DNA of 64,000 nt, taken from Pseudoxanthomonas sp. Lineage in GTDB: Bacteria; Pseudomonadota; Gammaproteobacteria; Xanthomonadales; Xanthomonadaceae. The stretch is from the NCBI RefSeq assembly GCF_035999195.1, contig NZ_DASYGY010000004.1, forward strand, positions 682,001 to 746,000. Reading direction: 5' to 3'. The translations under genes were made by a program, and so were the position numbers. The notes beneath the pieces were generated by a model, which worked only from the letters and a program-made list of their open reading frames with translations, had not been told where the DNA came from and did no database searches. Shown one piece after another: positions 43,893 to 54,035 of the stretch. How positions within the stretch are numbered: position 1 is the stretch's first letter; every line of letters starts with the position of its first letter.

Positions 43893-44615
43893 TCAGCCCG
43901 GGATGAAGGGGAACACGATCTTCAGCAGTCCCTTCAATCCGCCCTCGGCCGTGCTGGCCACCGCTTTGGCGCCGAGGCTGTTGAGCGCGTTGCGCGCGTC
44001 CTGCCAGCGCAGCTTGGTGACGTCCTTCTTCAGTAGGTCGGCGACTTCTTCGGACGTGGGCGTCAGCTGCTTCAGTGCCTCGGTCACCGCCGCCGGGTCG
44101 GGTTGCAGATAACCCCAGCGCTCGGCGATCGCCAGCAGCGTATCGAAACGCACCGCCACCACTTCGCGGTTGCGTTCGTAGACCGGCAGCGCGCCGACGT
44201 CGAGGATGGCCTGCTCGAACTGCTGGTGGTCGTCCGGGTGTTCGACGCGGATGGCGAGGAAGCCGTCCTTGCGGCTGCGTTCGCTGACGTGCTTCGCGCC
44301 CGACTTCAGGTTCGCCTCGGTCAGCGCGCTCGCGACGATGCGCTGCAGGGCCGCGTCGCGCTCCTCCGGCACCAGCGCACGCCAGCGCGCGTAGCCATCA
44401 CGACGCAGTGCCTTGACCTTCGCCGGCGTCACCCGCAGCTTGCCGGCGACGGTGAAGTTGGACTCGTCGCGGCCGATGGCGCCATCGCGTTCCAGCAGCA
44501 CGAAGATCAGCAGTTCCAGGTCGCGCTTGGTCAGCGACTGGAAGCCCTGCAGCAGGGTCAGGCGCAGGAACTCGGTGCCGAAGGCGGCAGGGTCCTTGAG
44601 TTCGAGGGGCAGCAT
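43893..44615 (-). CDS. protein of unknown function with possible winged-helix N terminus
   Basis: 240 residues, no signal peptide. The first ~75 residues (LTLLQGFQSLTKRDLELLIF, then NFTVAGKLRVTPAKVKALRR) look like a helix-turn-helix in which a species of stored rule, XAxKLRVTPAKVK, forms the recognition helix. The middle is a mixed domain with FLAIRVEHPDDHQQFEQAIL, and the end has a hydrophobic Gly-rich segment (GLKGLLKIVFPFIPG). I do not recognise the family. It is convergent with the oxidoreductase gene (6 nt between stops). Confidence 0.75.
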   Translation of the reverse strand: MLPLELKDPAAFGTEFLRLTLLQGFQSLTKRDLELLIFVLLERDGAIGRDESNFTVAGKLRVTPAKVKALRRDGYARWRALVPEERDAALQRIVASALTEANLKSGAKHVSERSRKDGFLAIRVEHPDDHQQFEQAILDVGALPVYERNREVVAVRFDTLLAIAERWGYLQPDPAAVTEALKQLTPTSEEVADLLKKDVTKLRWQDARNALNSLGAKAVASTAEGGLKGLLKIVFPFIPG

Positions 44616-44648
44616 GGTCGGTCTCCGTGTCAGGCAGGCATCTTGCCA

Positions 44649-44679
44649 CGCCGGGGTGTCAGCACCTGAGACCCCGGCG
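44649..44679 (-). terminator. hairpin downstream of the SMP-30-like gene
   Basis: CGCCGGGGT (44649-44657) pairs perfectly with ACCCCGGCG (44671-44679), with an inner TCAG/CTGA stem. It lies 9 nt beyond the stop of the minus-strand lipoprotein gene. There is no T-run on the minus strand, so it is a candidate only. Confidence 0.5.
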
Positions 44680-44687
44680 GACCCGCG

Positions 44688-45620
44688 TCACAGGCCGGTT
44701 TCGCGGCCGGGAATGGCCACCCGGAAGGCCTCGATCGCGCCGCGGTCCTGCAGGGTGACGAAGACCGTGCGGCCATCGGGACCTCCGAAGGCCACGTTCG
44801 TGGGCTTGCGTCCCTTCAGCTTCACTTCGCGCAGCAGTTCGCCCTGCGGCGACACCACCGCCACCGTGCCGGCCCCGTAGCGCGCGATGTACAGATTGCC
44901 CACGCTGTCCGTGCGCATGCCGTCCAGACCGTGGTCGTCGAAGGCGATCAGCAGGCGCTTGCCGGAGATCTCGCCGCTGCCGTCCAGATCGTAGGCCCAG
45001 ACGCGGCGCTGCACGCTCTCGTTGACGTACAGCACGTCGCCCTTCGGGCCGACCTCCACGCCGTTGGTGGTGCCCATGCCGGTTTCCAGCAGGGCCGCCC
45101 TGCCGTAGGGCAGGATGCGCCACAGTTGGCCGGTGCCGCTGCGCCAGTCCGGATCGCTGGCGTAGAACATGCCGTTGGGTGCGAACGCGATGTCGTTGGG
45201 CTGGTGCGCGCCCGGCAACGTCGCGAACACGCCCACCGAGCGGTCGCGCGGATCGATGCGCAGGATCTGGTGGGCGGTGTAGTCGGCCACGTACATGAAG
45301 CCGTCGGCATCGAAGCGGATGCCGTTGCCGGTGCTGCCCTCGGGCAGGGTCATGAACAGCGCCGCGCGGCCGTCGCCGCGTTCGTCGAAGCTCACCCGCC
45401 CGATGGTGCCGTCGCGGCCGAAGCTCACCGCATACAGCGCGCCGTCGGGGCCGAACGCGGGCCCCTCGATGCCTGCGCTGAAGACGCCGTCGCCGACGAC
45501 ATCGCGCGCGACATGCAACGTTTCCTCGGCCGCGTCGCCGGACGTGTCGGTGTGCACGCAGGCGGCGAGCAACGCGACGAGCAGCAGGACAGTGATGCGG
45601 GCGGAGCCAGGTGACGTCAT
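44688..45620 (-). CDS. SMP-30/gluconolactonase-like beta-propeller lipoprotein
   Basis: 310 residues with a lipoprotein signal (LLLVALLAAC, Cys21). The repeats of a six-bladed propeller follow: IEGPAFGPDGALYAVSF, NGIRFDADGFMYVADYTAHQ, PNDIAFAPNGMFYASDPDW, TNGVEVGPKGDVLYVNES and LDGMRTDSVGNLYIARYGAG, which include the Glu/Asn/Asp metal ligands of lactonases. It probably hydrolyses a lactone in the envelope. rlmM is 37 nt upstream. Confidence 0.87.
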   Translation of the reverse strand: MTSPGSARITVLLLVALLAACVHTDTSGDAAEETLHVARDVVGDGVFSAGIEGPAFGPDGALYAVSFGRDGTIGRVSFDERGDGRAALFMTLPEGSTGNGIRFDADGFMYVADYTAHQILRIDPRDRSVGVFATLPGAHQPNDIAFAPNGMFYASDPDWRSGTGQLWRILPYGRAALLETGMGTTNGVEVGPKGDVLYVNESVQRRVWAYDLDGSGEISGKRLLIAFDDHGLDGMRTDSVGNLYIARYGAGTVAVVSPQGELLREVKLKGRKPTNVAFGGPDGRTVFVTLQDRGAIEAFRVAIPGRETGL

Positions 45621-45657
45621 CCGTTTCCCCTCGGTGGCGTGCAGGTGGTCTGGTGTG

Positions 45658-46710
45658 TCAGCCGGGCGTGGCGAACACGGTGATCTCTTCGCGGTCGTGG
45701 TAGAGCTGGCGCGCGCGTACCTCGAGCGGCCGGCCGGCCTGATCGGCGAACAGGTCCAGGCACAGCCTGGTCTCGTCCCAGCGCTTCTTCATCGGCAGCT
45801 TGAGGTTGAATACCGCGTGCCGGCACCAGCCTTCGCGGAACCACTGCGCCATCCGCTCGGCCACGCGACGCGGTTGTTCGACCATGTCGCAGACCATCCA
45901 GTCCAGCGGTTGCGTCGGCTTCCAGTGGAAGCCGTCGGCGCGCAGGTGCTCCACCAGTCCGGTGGCCAGCACGTGCTCGCGCAGCGGGCCGTTGTCCACG
46001 CTGGTCACGCGCAGGTGGTGGCGGGTCAGCACCCAGGTCCAGCCGCCCGGCGCCGCCCCGAGATCGGCGGCGGTCATGCCGGGCTTCAGCAATGTCTCGC
46101 GCTGGCGTTCGTCGAGCAGCGAGAGGAAGGCTTCCTCCAGCTTCAGCGCCGAGCGCGATGGCGCATCGGGCAGCAGCTTCAGGCGCGGGATGCCGAGCGG
46201 CCATGGCGCACTGTCGCGCGCATCGGCGACGCAGAGGAACAGGTGGTCGCCCTGCACGAACACCACATGCAGGCGCGGCAGCCGGGTGTCGTCCTTGTCG
46301 GTGAGGAAGCCCGCCTTGCGCAGCGCAGGGCGCAGCGCATTGCCGAAACTGCGCGCCAGCCCGGCCAGTGGCTTGGCGCTGTCCGAATCCGGATGCTCCA
46401 CCCACAGGTCGCCGTACCGCCCGCTGCCGGCCAGCGCGGCGAGCAGCGGCGTGATGCGGTCCTTCGGGTCGATGCCGCGCAGTTCGGCGAGCAAGCGCAG
46501 CTTCTGCCGGGCGAAGATCAGGTCGCGCCACGGCAACGCGCGGTCCAGCGCCTCGGCCTGCTCGCAGGCGAACACCACATGGCCGTCGTTGCGCTGCGCG
46601 CGCGCATAGCCGGCGAACCCGGCCAGCGCGGCGCGCTCGGTGAGTTCGGCGGCAAGTTCGGGTTCGAATCCCTGGCGGCAATAGGCCAGCAGGCCGGTCG
46701 TCGATGACAT
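45658..46710 (-). CDS. rlmM: 23S rRNA (cytidine-2498-2'-O)-methyltransferase RlmM
   Basis: 350 residues: an N-terminal THUMP-like/ferredoxin region (LAYCRQGFEPELAAEL), then a Rossmann methyltransferase with ADLGAAPGGWTWVLTR (SAM motif), WMVCDMVEQP and FNLKLPMKKRWDE (catalytic Lys). Length and motifs agree with E. coli RlmM. The 90-nt upstream gap has no gene. Confidence 0.95.
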   Translation of the reverse strand: MSSTTGLLAYCRQGFEPELAAELTERAALAGFAGYARAQRNDGHVVFACEQAEALDRALPWRDLIFARQKLRLLAELRGIDPKDRITPLLAALAGSGRYGDLWVEHPDSDSAKPLAGLARSFGNALRPALRKAGFLTDKDDTRLPRLHVVFVQGDHLFLCVADARDSAPWPLGIPRLKLLPDAPSRSALKLEEAFLSLLDERQRETLLKPGMTAADLGAAPGGWTWVLTRHHLRVTSVDNGPLREHVLATGLVEHLRADGFHWKPTQPLDWMVCDMVEQPRRVAERMAQWFREGWCRHAVFNLKLPMKKRWDETRLCLDLFADQAGRPLEVRARQLYHDREEITVFATPG

Positions 46711-46800
46711 GGCGCGGTCGCGTGTAGCGGATGGCTGCGGCTCCTGCCGCCACGACAGGGTACAGGAGAAGCCGGGGGCGATGGCTTCCCGACGCCTCGC

Positions 46801-47361
46801 TCAGTACGTGTCGCCGCCCGACTCGCCGTACTGCTTGAGCACCGCGCGCGCCTCGTCGCGACGGAGATCGCGCACGACCTCGATGCCGCGCTTGCCCAGT
46901 TCGCCGATCCAGTCCGCCGGCAGCGGGCCTTCGTCGAACTCGGTCAGTTCCATCACGTCTTCGGCGCGCGCGCCGATCAGCAAGCGGTCGATGCCGGCCC
47001 AGATGGTGGCGCCGTAGCACTGGCAGCACGGCTGCGACGAGGTGGCCAGCACCACCGGCGCCGTTACATCGTTGAGGCGCGGCGTCTGCAGGCGCTGCTG
47101 CGCCAGCATGTAGGCCATGGTTTCCGCGTGCGCCAGCGAGCAGGTGTGCGGCATCACCCGGTTCACGCCGAGCGCGATCACGCGATGGTCCGGGCCGAAC
47201 ACCACCGCGCCGAAGGGGCCGCCGCTGTTGGCATCCACGTTGCGGCGCGACAGGTCGATGGCCAGCGCGACCTTGTCCTCGTCGCTGGTGTAGGTCGCCG
47301 CCGGATCGACCAAGTCATGGGTCCAGGCGGGCAGGGTCAGGTGGATCTGTTGGTAGAGCAT
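46801..47361 (-). CDS. CMP/dCMP-type nucleoside deaminase (guanine deaminase-like)
   Basis: 186 residues of the zinc cytidine-deaminase fold: GGPFGAVVFGPD, then LAHAETMA (His/Glu) and SQPCCQCYGATIWAGI (two Cys) bind zinc and supply the proton-shuttle Glu. The pattern resembles GuaD of Bacillus more than TadA, but the substrate is not certain. It overlaps the upstream lipoprotein gene by one base (TAATG). Confidence 0.83.
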   Translation of the reverse strand: MLYQQIHLTLPAWTHDLVDPAATYTSDEDKVALAIDLSRRNVDANSGGPFGAVVFGPDHRVIALGVNRVMPHTCSLAHAETMAYMLAQQRLQTPRLNDVTAPVVLATSSQPCCQCYGATIWAGIDRLLIGARAEDVMELTEFDEGPLPADWIGELGKRGIEVVRDLRRDEARAVLKQYGESGGDTY

Positions 47362-47774
47362 TACGGGGTGGGAATCTTCAGGGAAGAGGAATCGGATTCG
47401 CAACGGCCGCTGACGCACTTGCAGGCGGTGACGTCGGCGAAGCCGCAGACGCCCATGCGTCCGCTGGCGGCGCATTGCGCCTGCACGCCCTGCGGATCGG
47501 TCGGGCTGTCCTTGTTGACGCAGGCGGGCATCGCGCCGCAGCAGTTGCCGACGTTCTTCACCGCGCAATCGGCGCTGGTCGTGCAGGTGTAGTCGACGGT
47601 GACCGCACCGGCTTGGCGCGGCGGCAGGTTTCCGCCGGTCGGCTTCGGTGCCGGCGTCGACGGTGGATCGCCGGCCGCACCGTCCGAGGACGCAGGCGCT
47701 GCGCATCCCGCCAACGCGAAAACGAGCACACAGGACAGCACGGCGAACGAGAGGCGCAACACGATGCGGGACAT
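47361..47774 (-). CDS. small cysteine-rich lipoprotein of unknown function
   Basis: 137 residues. The signal ends VFALAGC, so the protein is lipid-anchored. After a Pro/Ala spacer, about 75 residues hold ten cysteines (TCTTSADC, VGNCCGAMPACV, AQCAASGRMGVC, ACKCVSGRC), enough for five disulfides in a small extracytoplasmic domain. I recognise no family. One-base overlap with the deaminase gene suggests a shared transcript. Confidence 0.75.
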   Translation of the reverse strand: MSRIVLRLSFAVLSCVLVFALAGCAAPASSDGAAGDPPSTPAPKPTGGNLPPRQAGAVTVDYTCTTSADCAVKNVGNCCGAMPACVNKDSPTDPQGVQAQCAASGRMGVCGFADVTACKCVSGRCESDSSSLKIPTP

Positions 47775-47819
47775 GGCGGACTCCTTCCTCGGTGGTGGTG
47801 CGCGCCAGCCTGCCCTCCG

Positions 47820-47835
47820 CCGCCTCAAGAGGCGG
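47820..47835 (-). terminator. hairpin downstream of glnS
   Basis: CCGCCTC-AA-GAGGCGG, a perfect 7-bp stem 16 nt past the glnS stop. No T-run; a possible Rho-assisted or structural terminator. Confidence 0.4.
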
Positions 47836-47850
47836 TGAAAGGCGCCGGCC

Positions 47851-49608
<1,758 letters not shown>

Positions 49609-49700
49609 CGGGGCGGACAGACAGGGAAAGACGCCAGTTTAGCCGGTCCCGTAGCCGCGCTGGTCTATCCTGAACCGCCCCGAGCCGCAGTGATCCCCGC

Positions 49701-50384
49701 ATGAGCCTTCCTGTCCTGGTGATCGGCAACAAGAACTACTCCTCCTGGTCGCTGCGGCCCTGGCTGCTGCTGCGCCACTTCGGCGTGGCCTTCGACGAGG
49801 TGCGGCTGCTGCTGGATACCCCCGCGTTCGCCGACGGGGTGCGCCAGCATTCCCCCACCGGCAAGGTGCCGGCGCTCCATGACGGCGGAGTGCACGTCTG
49901 GGATTCGCTGGCGATCTGCGAATACGCCAACGAGCGCTGGCTCGACGGCCGCGGCTGGCCGGCGGACCTCGCGGCGCGCGCGCTGGCCCGCGCGGCGGCG
50001 GCCGAAATGCATTCGGGGTTCGTCGCGCTGCGCACGCAGCTGCCGATGAACAGCCGGCGCACGCCGGACGCCTATCGCTGGGATGCCGCCGCCCAGCGCG
50101 ACATCGATCGCGTGCAGGCCCTCTGGCGCCAGCTTCGCGCCGCGCACGGAGCAGGCGGAGACTTCCTGTTCGGAGGATTCGGCATCGTCGACGCGATGTA
50201 CGCGCCGGTGGCGATCCGCTTCGACGGCTACGGCGTGGAGGTGGACGCTGCCGCACGCGACTACATGCAGGCGCTGTTCGCGCTGCCGGCCATGCGCGAG
50301 TGGCGCGACGCGGCGGCGGCGGAACCCGAATCGGTCGCGGCGACCGAGGCGTTGCGGATGCCGTATCCGGATCGGCCGGTGTAG
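49701..50384 (+). CDS. glutathione S-transferase
   Basis: 227 residues: a thioredoxin-fold N-terminal domain with GNKNYSSWSLRPWLLLRHF, SPTGKVPALHDGG (cis-Pro) and WDSLAICEYANERW (gamma-glutamyl-binding Ser), followed by an all-helical domain. The NKNYSSWS start places it in the zeta/maleylacetoacetate-isomerase-like group often annotated YfcF. Substrate unknown. Divergent from glnS. Confidence 0.88.
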   Translation: MSLPVLVIGNKNYSSWSLRPWLLLRHFGVAFDEVRLLLDTPAFADGVRQHSPTGKVPALHDGGVHVWDSLAICEYANERWLDGRGWPADLAARALARAAAAEMHSGFVALRTQLPMNSRRTPDAYRWDAAAQRDIDRVQALWRQLRAAHGAGGDFLFGGFGIVDAMYAPVAIRFDGYGVEVDAAARDYMQALFALPAMREWRDAAAAEPESVAATEALRMPYPDRPV

Positions 50385-50406
50385 GCTGGCGGCGGAGGAC
50401 GTATCC

Positions 50407-50676
50407 ATGCGCGTGGTCTACCTGGCCGACAACCTGTTCGACGCCCATCTGGTGAAACACGCACTGGAGGAGGCGGACATCCCGGCGTTCGTGTTCGGCG
50501 AATCGCTGCTGGGCGGGATGGGCGAACTGCCGCTGTTCGGTGTACTGCGGGTCTGCGTGCCGGACGCTGCGTTTCCCGAGGCTGAAGGCGTGGTACAGGC
50601 GCTGGGGCTGGAATCGCGCGACGACGGCCCCATCTTGGAAGGCGACGATGAAGGTGCCGGCATCCTGCCCGCCTGA
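50407..50676 (+). CDS. DUF2007-family small protein
   Basis: 89 residues opening MRVVYLADNLFDAHLVKHAL followed by EEADIPAFVFGESLLGGMGE, the DUF2007 pattern (a PII-like fold sometimes called putative signal-transducing protein). A GGAGGA ribosome site precedes the ATG. It lies between GST and msrA in the same direction. Confidence 0.85.
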   Translation: MRVVYLADNLFDAHLVKHALEEADIPAFVFGESLLGGMGELPLFGVLRVCVPDAAFPEAEGVVQALGLESRDDGPILEGDDEGAGILPA

Positions 50677-50707
50677 TCCGTCCTCCCCCACGACCACGAG
50701 GTTCACC

Positions 50708-51358
<651 letters not shown>

Positions 51359-51370
51359 CGCAGAGCGGTG

Positions 51371-51439
51371 GTGGGAGCGACGTCGGTCGCGATGCCGTTT
51401 GGCTGATCTTGGACGCGTCGCGACTCGCGTCGCTCCCAC
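51371..51439. repeat. GTGGGAGCGACG inverted repeat after msrA
   Basis: Two 22-nt arms (51371-51392 and 51418-51439; GTGGGAGCGACG...GTCGCGA) pair except at three central positions, across a 25-nt loop. The type is widespread between genes in Xanthomonads and Pseudomonads. The remaining ~120 nt to tal show nothing recognisable. Confidence 0.75.
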
Positions 51440-51562
51440 GGACGGACCCTGCCGTCGGCGTCCAGGCGGCCCGTGCGGCGACGCCAGCCGCGCCGTCCCC
51501 CGCCTTCGCCTTCGTTTTCGCCAGCCAGCCCTCTATGCGTGTGCGCTCCTTCCTGGCACGAA

Positions 51563-51579
51563 GGCGGCCTCAGGCCGCC
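51563..51579 (-). terminator. hairpin spanning the tal stop codon
   Basis: GGCGGCCT-C-AGGCCGCC (8-bp stem). On the minus strand the TGA (51572-51570) sits at its apex, so the last two Ala codons of tal form one arm. No T-run follows. Confidence 0.4.
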
Positions 51580-52535
51580 AGCTTCTCGCGGATGCTCGCA
51601 CGCAGGGCCTGCAGGTCCTTGGCAAAGGCGTCGATGCCGGTGGCCAGCTTTTCCTTCGCCATCGGATCGGCCTCAAGGGCGGCGGCGAAGCTTTCCGCCG
51701 TCACCGGCGCAGCGGTCACCGGTTCGGCCGCGCCGGGCGACAGCTTGCGCGGCAGGTCGCCGATTTCCTGGTCCAGCTTCTCCAGCAGGTCGGGCGAGAT
51801 GGTCAGGCGGTCGCAGCCGGCCAGCGCTTCGATCTGCGCGGTCGAACGGAAGGACGCGCCCATCACCACGGTGGGCGAGCCGCGGCGCTTGAACTCGGCA
51901 TAGACGCCGCGCACGAACACTACGCCCGGATCCTCGTCGATGGTCGCCGGCGTCTGGCCGTTGGCGACATACCAGTCGAGGATGCGGCCCACGAACGGCG
52001 AGATCAGGAACGCGCCCGCTTCCGCGCAGGCGATCGCCTGGGTGGGATTGAAGATGAGGGTGAGGTTGCAGTCGATGCCTTCGGCCTGCAGCACGCGCGC
52101 GGCTTCCACGCCTTCCCAGGTGGACGCGACCTTGATCAGGATGCGGTCGCGGCCGATGCCCTGGTCGGCGTACATCTGCACGAACTTGCGCGCCTTGGCG
52201 ATGGTGGCGGCGGTGTCGTGGGCCTGGTCGGCGTCGACTTCGGTGGAGACGCGGCCGGGAATCAGGCCGGCGAGCCGCGCGCCGACGCCCACGGTCAGGC
52301 GGTCCACGACCTCGTCGACGAGTCCATCGCCGCCGCCCTGCGCACGCGCCCAGGCGAGGTGCTCCTCGATCAGGTCGGCATATACGGGCAGGTCCAGCGC
52401 CTTCTTCACCAGCGTGGGATTGGTGGTGCAGTCGACCGGCTTGAGGCGCTTGATGGCGTCGTAGTCGCCGGTGTCGGCGACGACGACGGAGAGTTCGCGG
52501 AGCTGCTGGAGTTTGCTGGGCGTGGCGGCATTCAT
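51570..52535 (-). CDS. tal: transaldolase
   Basis: A pentose-phosphate-pathway enzyme exchanging dihydroxyacetone units. 321 residues: VVADTGDYDAIKRLKPVDCT (catalytic Asp), TNPTLV, EVDADQAHDT, the Schiff-base Lys in RILIKVASTWEG, NLTLIFNPTQAIACAEAGA and SFRSTAQIEALAGCD. These match the TalA/TalB type. Nearly 950 nt of non-coding DNA lie upstream, to rnk. Confidence 0.96.
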   Translation of the reverse strand: MNAATPSKLQQLRELSVVVADTGDYDAIKRLKPVDCTTNPTLVKKALDLPVYADLIEEHLAWARAQGGGDGLVDEVVDRLTVGVGARLAGLIPGRVSTEVDADQAHDTAATIAKARKFVQMYADQGIGRDRILIKVASTWEGVEAARVLQAEGIDCNLTLIFNPTQAIACAEAGAFLISPFVGRILDWYVANGQTPATIDEDPGVVFVRGVYAEFKRRGSPTVVMGASFRSTAQIEALAGCDRLTISPDLLEKLDQEIGDLPRKLSPGAAEPVTAAPVTAESFAAALEADPMAKEKLATGIDAFAKDLQALRASIREKLAA

Positions 52536-52800
52536 GCGGTGGCTCGGCAGGGGCACAGGAGGGGGAGGGGAAGTATGCCTTGTCCCTCGGCGCGAGGGTT
52601 CGTGGCAGGTGGCGGAAATTGGCTTTGTTTTGGCATGGTGCGCATCTTCGCCGAGAGAGGCTTCAAGCCCCTCTCCCCGCGGGAGAGGGGTTGGGGTGAG
52701 GGCCAACGAAGTCCGCCTATTCGTTATCCATTGGTGCCACAACATCCGCCGTGGCTTCTGGCTCCGTGGTCTTGCGGGAGGCGCCTTCCACGTCTTGAAC
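52536..52800. repeat. tal upstream region with a CCCCTCTCCC palindromic repeat
   Basis: A perfect 10-bp stem CCCCTCTCCC-CGC-GGGAGAGGGG (52668-52690) followed by TTGGGGTGAGGG, a dispersed repeat known from many proteobacterial genomes. Nothing else is recognisable, although the tal promoter must lie in 52536-52660. Confidence 0.7.
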
Positions 52801-53352
52801 ATGGCGCCGCTCGCCGCGGGGGCGTCCCTTGACCAGCCATTCGGCTGTTGAGAAGCGCTTCTTTGCTCGTGCAAAGAAAGGAACCAAAGAAACACGCCCC
52901 AGGCGGCACGCCCTCCGCGCTGTGCGCTCCGGGTCCGCGAGCGGGCCGGGAATTTTCGTAAGGCACATCCGTGTGCCATACGAAAACGCCGTCATCCATG
53001 ACGGCGCCCTCGGGGTTTTACCCGACCCTCTCGCCGTGCCTCATGGGGCCCCGAAAGCAAGCGAAAGCAATCGCGTCGCTCGGACGCTTCTGCCTTTGCT
53101 GTTGGGACCCCCTGAGGTCCGGCAGTCACGGCGGGTAAAACCCCGAAAGGGCGGCGCACGAGGATGTGCGTCGTTTTCGTACAGGGCAGGATGCCCTGCA
53201 CGTAGTTCTCGCCGTGACTGCGCACCCGCCGCTTGCGGCGGGCGGACCGCCGGGGTGTGCTTTCTTTGCCTACTTTCTTTGCACAAGCAAAGAGGCGCTT
53301 CTCAACAGCCGAATGGCCGGTCAAGTAGGGCCTCCGCGGCGAGCGGCGCCAT
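52801..53352. repeat. 552-bp composite: two diverged ~250-bp copies in inverted orientation
   Basis: Left copy 52801-53052 and right copy 53104-53352 (reverse complement) are homologous over their whole length; the first 72 positions match at 64 by hand count. Each copy runs, from outside in: ATGGCGCCGCTCGCCGCGG end, TTGAGAAGCGC, TTTGCtyGTGCAAAGAAAG, CAAAGAAA, a variable GC-rich part, two adjacent hairpins separated by TACGAAAACG, then CGGGGTTTTACCCG. In the left copy the hairpins are 52953-52986 and 52988-53005; in the right copy 53178-53202 and 53155-53170. A 51-nt unique centre separates the copies. No convincing protein is encoded. Confidence 0.85.
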
Positions 53353-53482
53353 CTCTACGGAACATGGAAAGTGCGGCATGTCTGTTTCTTCGAGCGAAAG
53401 TTAGCGGTCGCCGCAATCCAGTCATCCAGGCTGCAACAAGACACGATCTCGGAAGCAGGAGTGCATTCGGTCGTCGCGAGAA

Positions 53483-53923
53483 TCAGCGATGCAGATCGCC
53501 ACTCGCTTCCGGCTGGTACTCGATCGCCGTGACCCGCAGGCGCAACGGCCGGTTGCCCGACGCCTGCCAGTCGATCGTCTGGCCCACGGACAGGCCGAGC
53601 AGCGCGCTGCCGACCGGCGCCAGCACGGAGACCAGGCCGGTCTCGACGTTCGCCTCGTGGGGGTACACCAGGGTCAGGCGATGGTGTTCGCCGGTGAGCT
53701 CGTCCTCGCATTCCACGCGCGAGTGCATCGTCACCACGTTGTCCGGCATGTCGTCCGGCGCGCGCACGTCGGCGCGGTTCAGTTCGTCCATCAACGCCAG
53801 TGCGGCCGGATGCCGGCGCAGTACGGGCGTGTCGAGCAGGGCCTCCAGGCGGGACATGTCGCGGCTGGAGACGACGAGCGGGGGCAGGGAGGGCGGCAGG
53901 CCGCTGGTGCGGGTGTTGTTCAT
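53483..53923 (-). CDS. rnk: nucleoside diphosphate kinase regulator Rnk-like (GreA/GreB C-terminal fold)
   Basis: 146 residues: a short N-terminal helical region (VVSSRDMSRLEALLDTP) and a GreA-like C-terminal domain (VTMHSRVECEDELTGEHHRL, VYPHEANVETGLVSVLAPVG, SALLGLSVGQTIDW). Rnk binds RNA polymerase and affects nucleotide and alginate metabolism in Pseudomonas. The ATG at 53923 is preceded by GAGGA; upstream in-frame codons lack a ribosome site. Confidence 0.88.
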   Translation of the reverse strand: MNNTRTSGLPPSLPPLVVSSRDMSRLEALLDTPVLRRHPAALALMDELNRADVRAPDDMPDNVVTMHSRVECEDELTGEHHRLTLVYPHEANVETGLVSVLAPVGSALLGLSVGQTIDWQASGNRPLRLRVTAIEYQPEASGDLHR

Positions 53924-54035
53924 GAGGTCCTCGAAGGTGTTTTGGGGGCGCGCAAAAGGAAACGGGCGACGCATTGCGGCGTCGCCCATCGGAGTCCTGT
54001 TTGCGCGCCTACCGTAGCCCGGAAGCGCGGCGGCT

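Noticed and set aside
46711..46800. GTAG-type repeat in the rlmM upstream gap (GTAGCGGATGGCTGCGG)
   Set aside because: It starts with GTAG but forms only an imperfect stem, so it is too weak to list.
52801..53352. Insertion sequence or transposase remnant
   Set aside because: Despite inverted arms there is no transposase-like frame, and homology extends through the copies rather than being limited to short terminal repeats.
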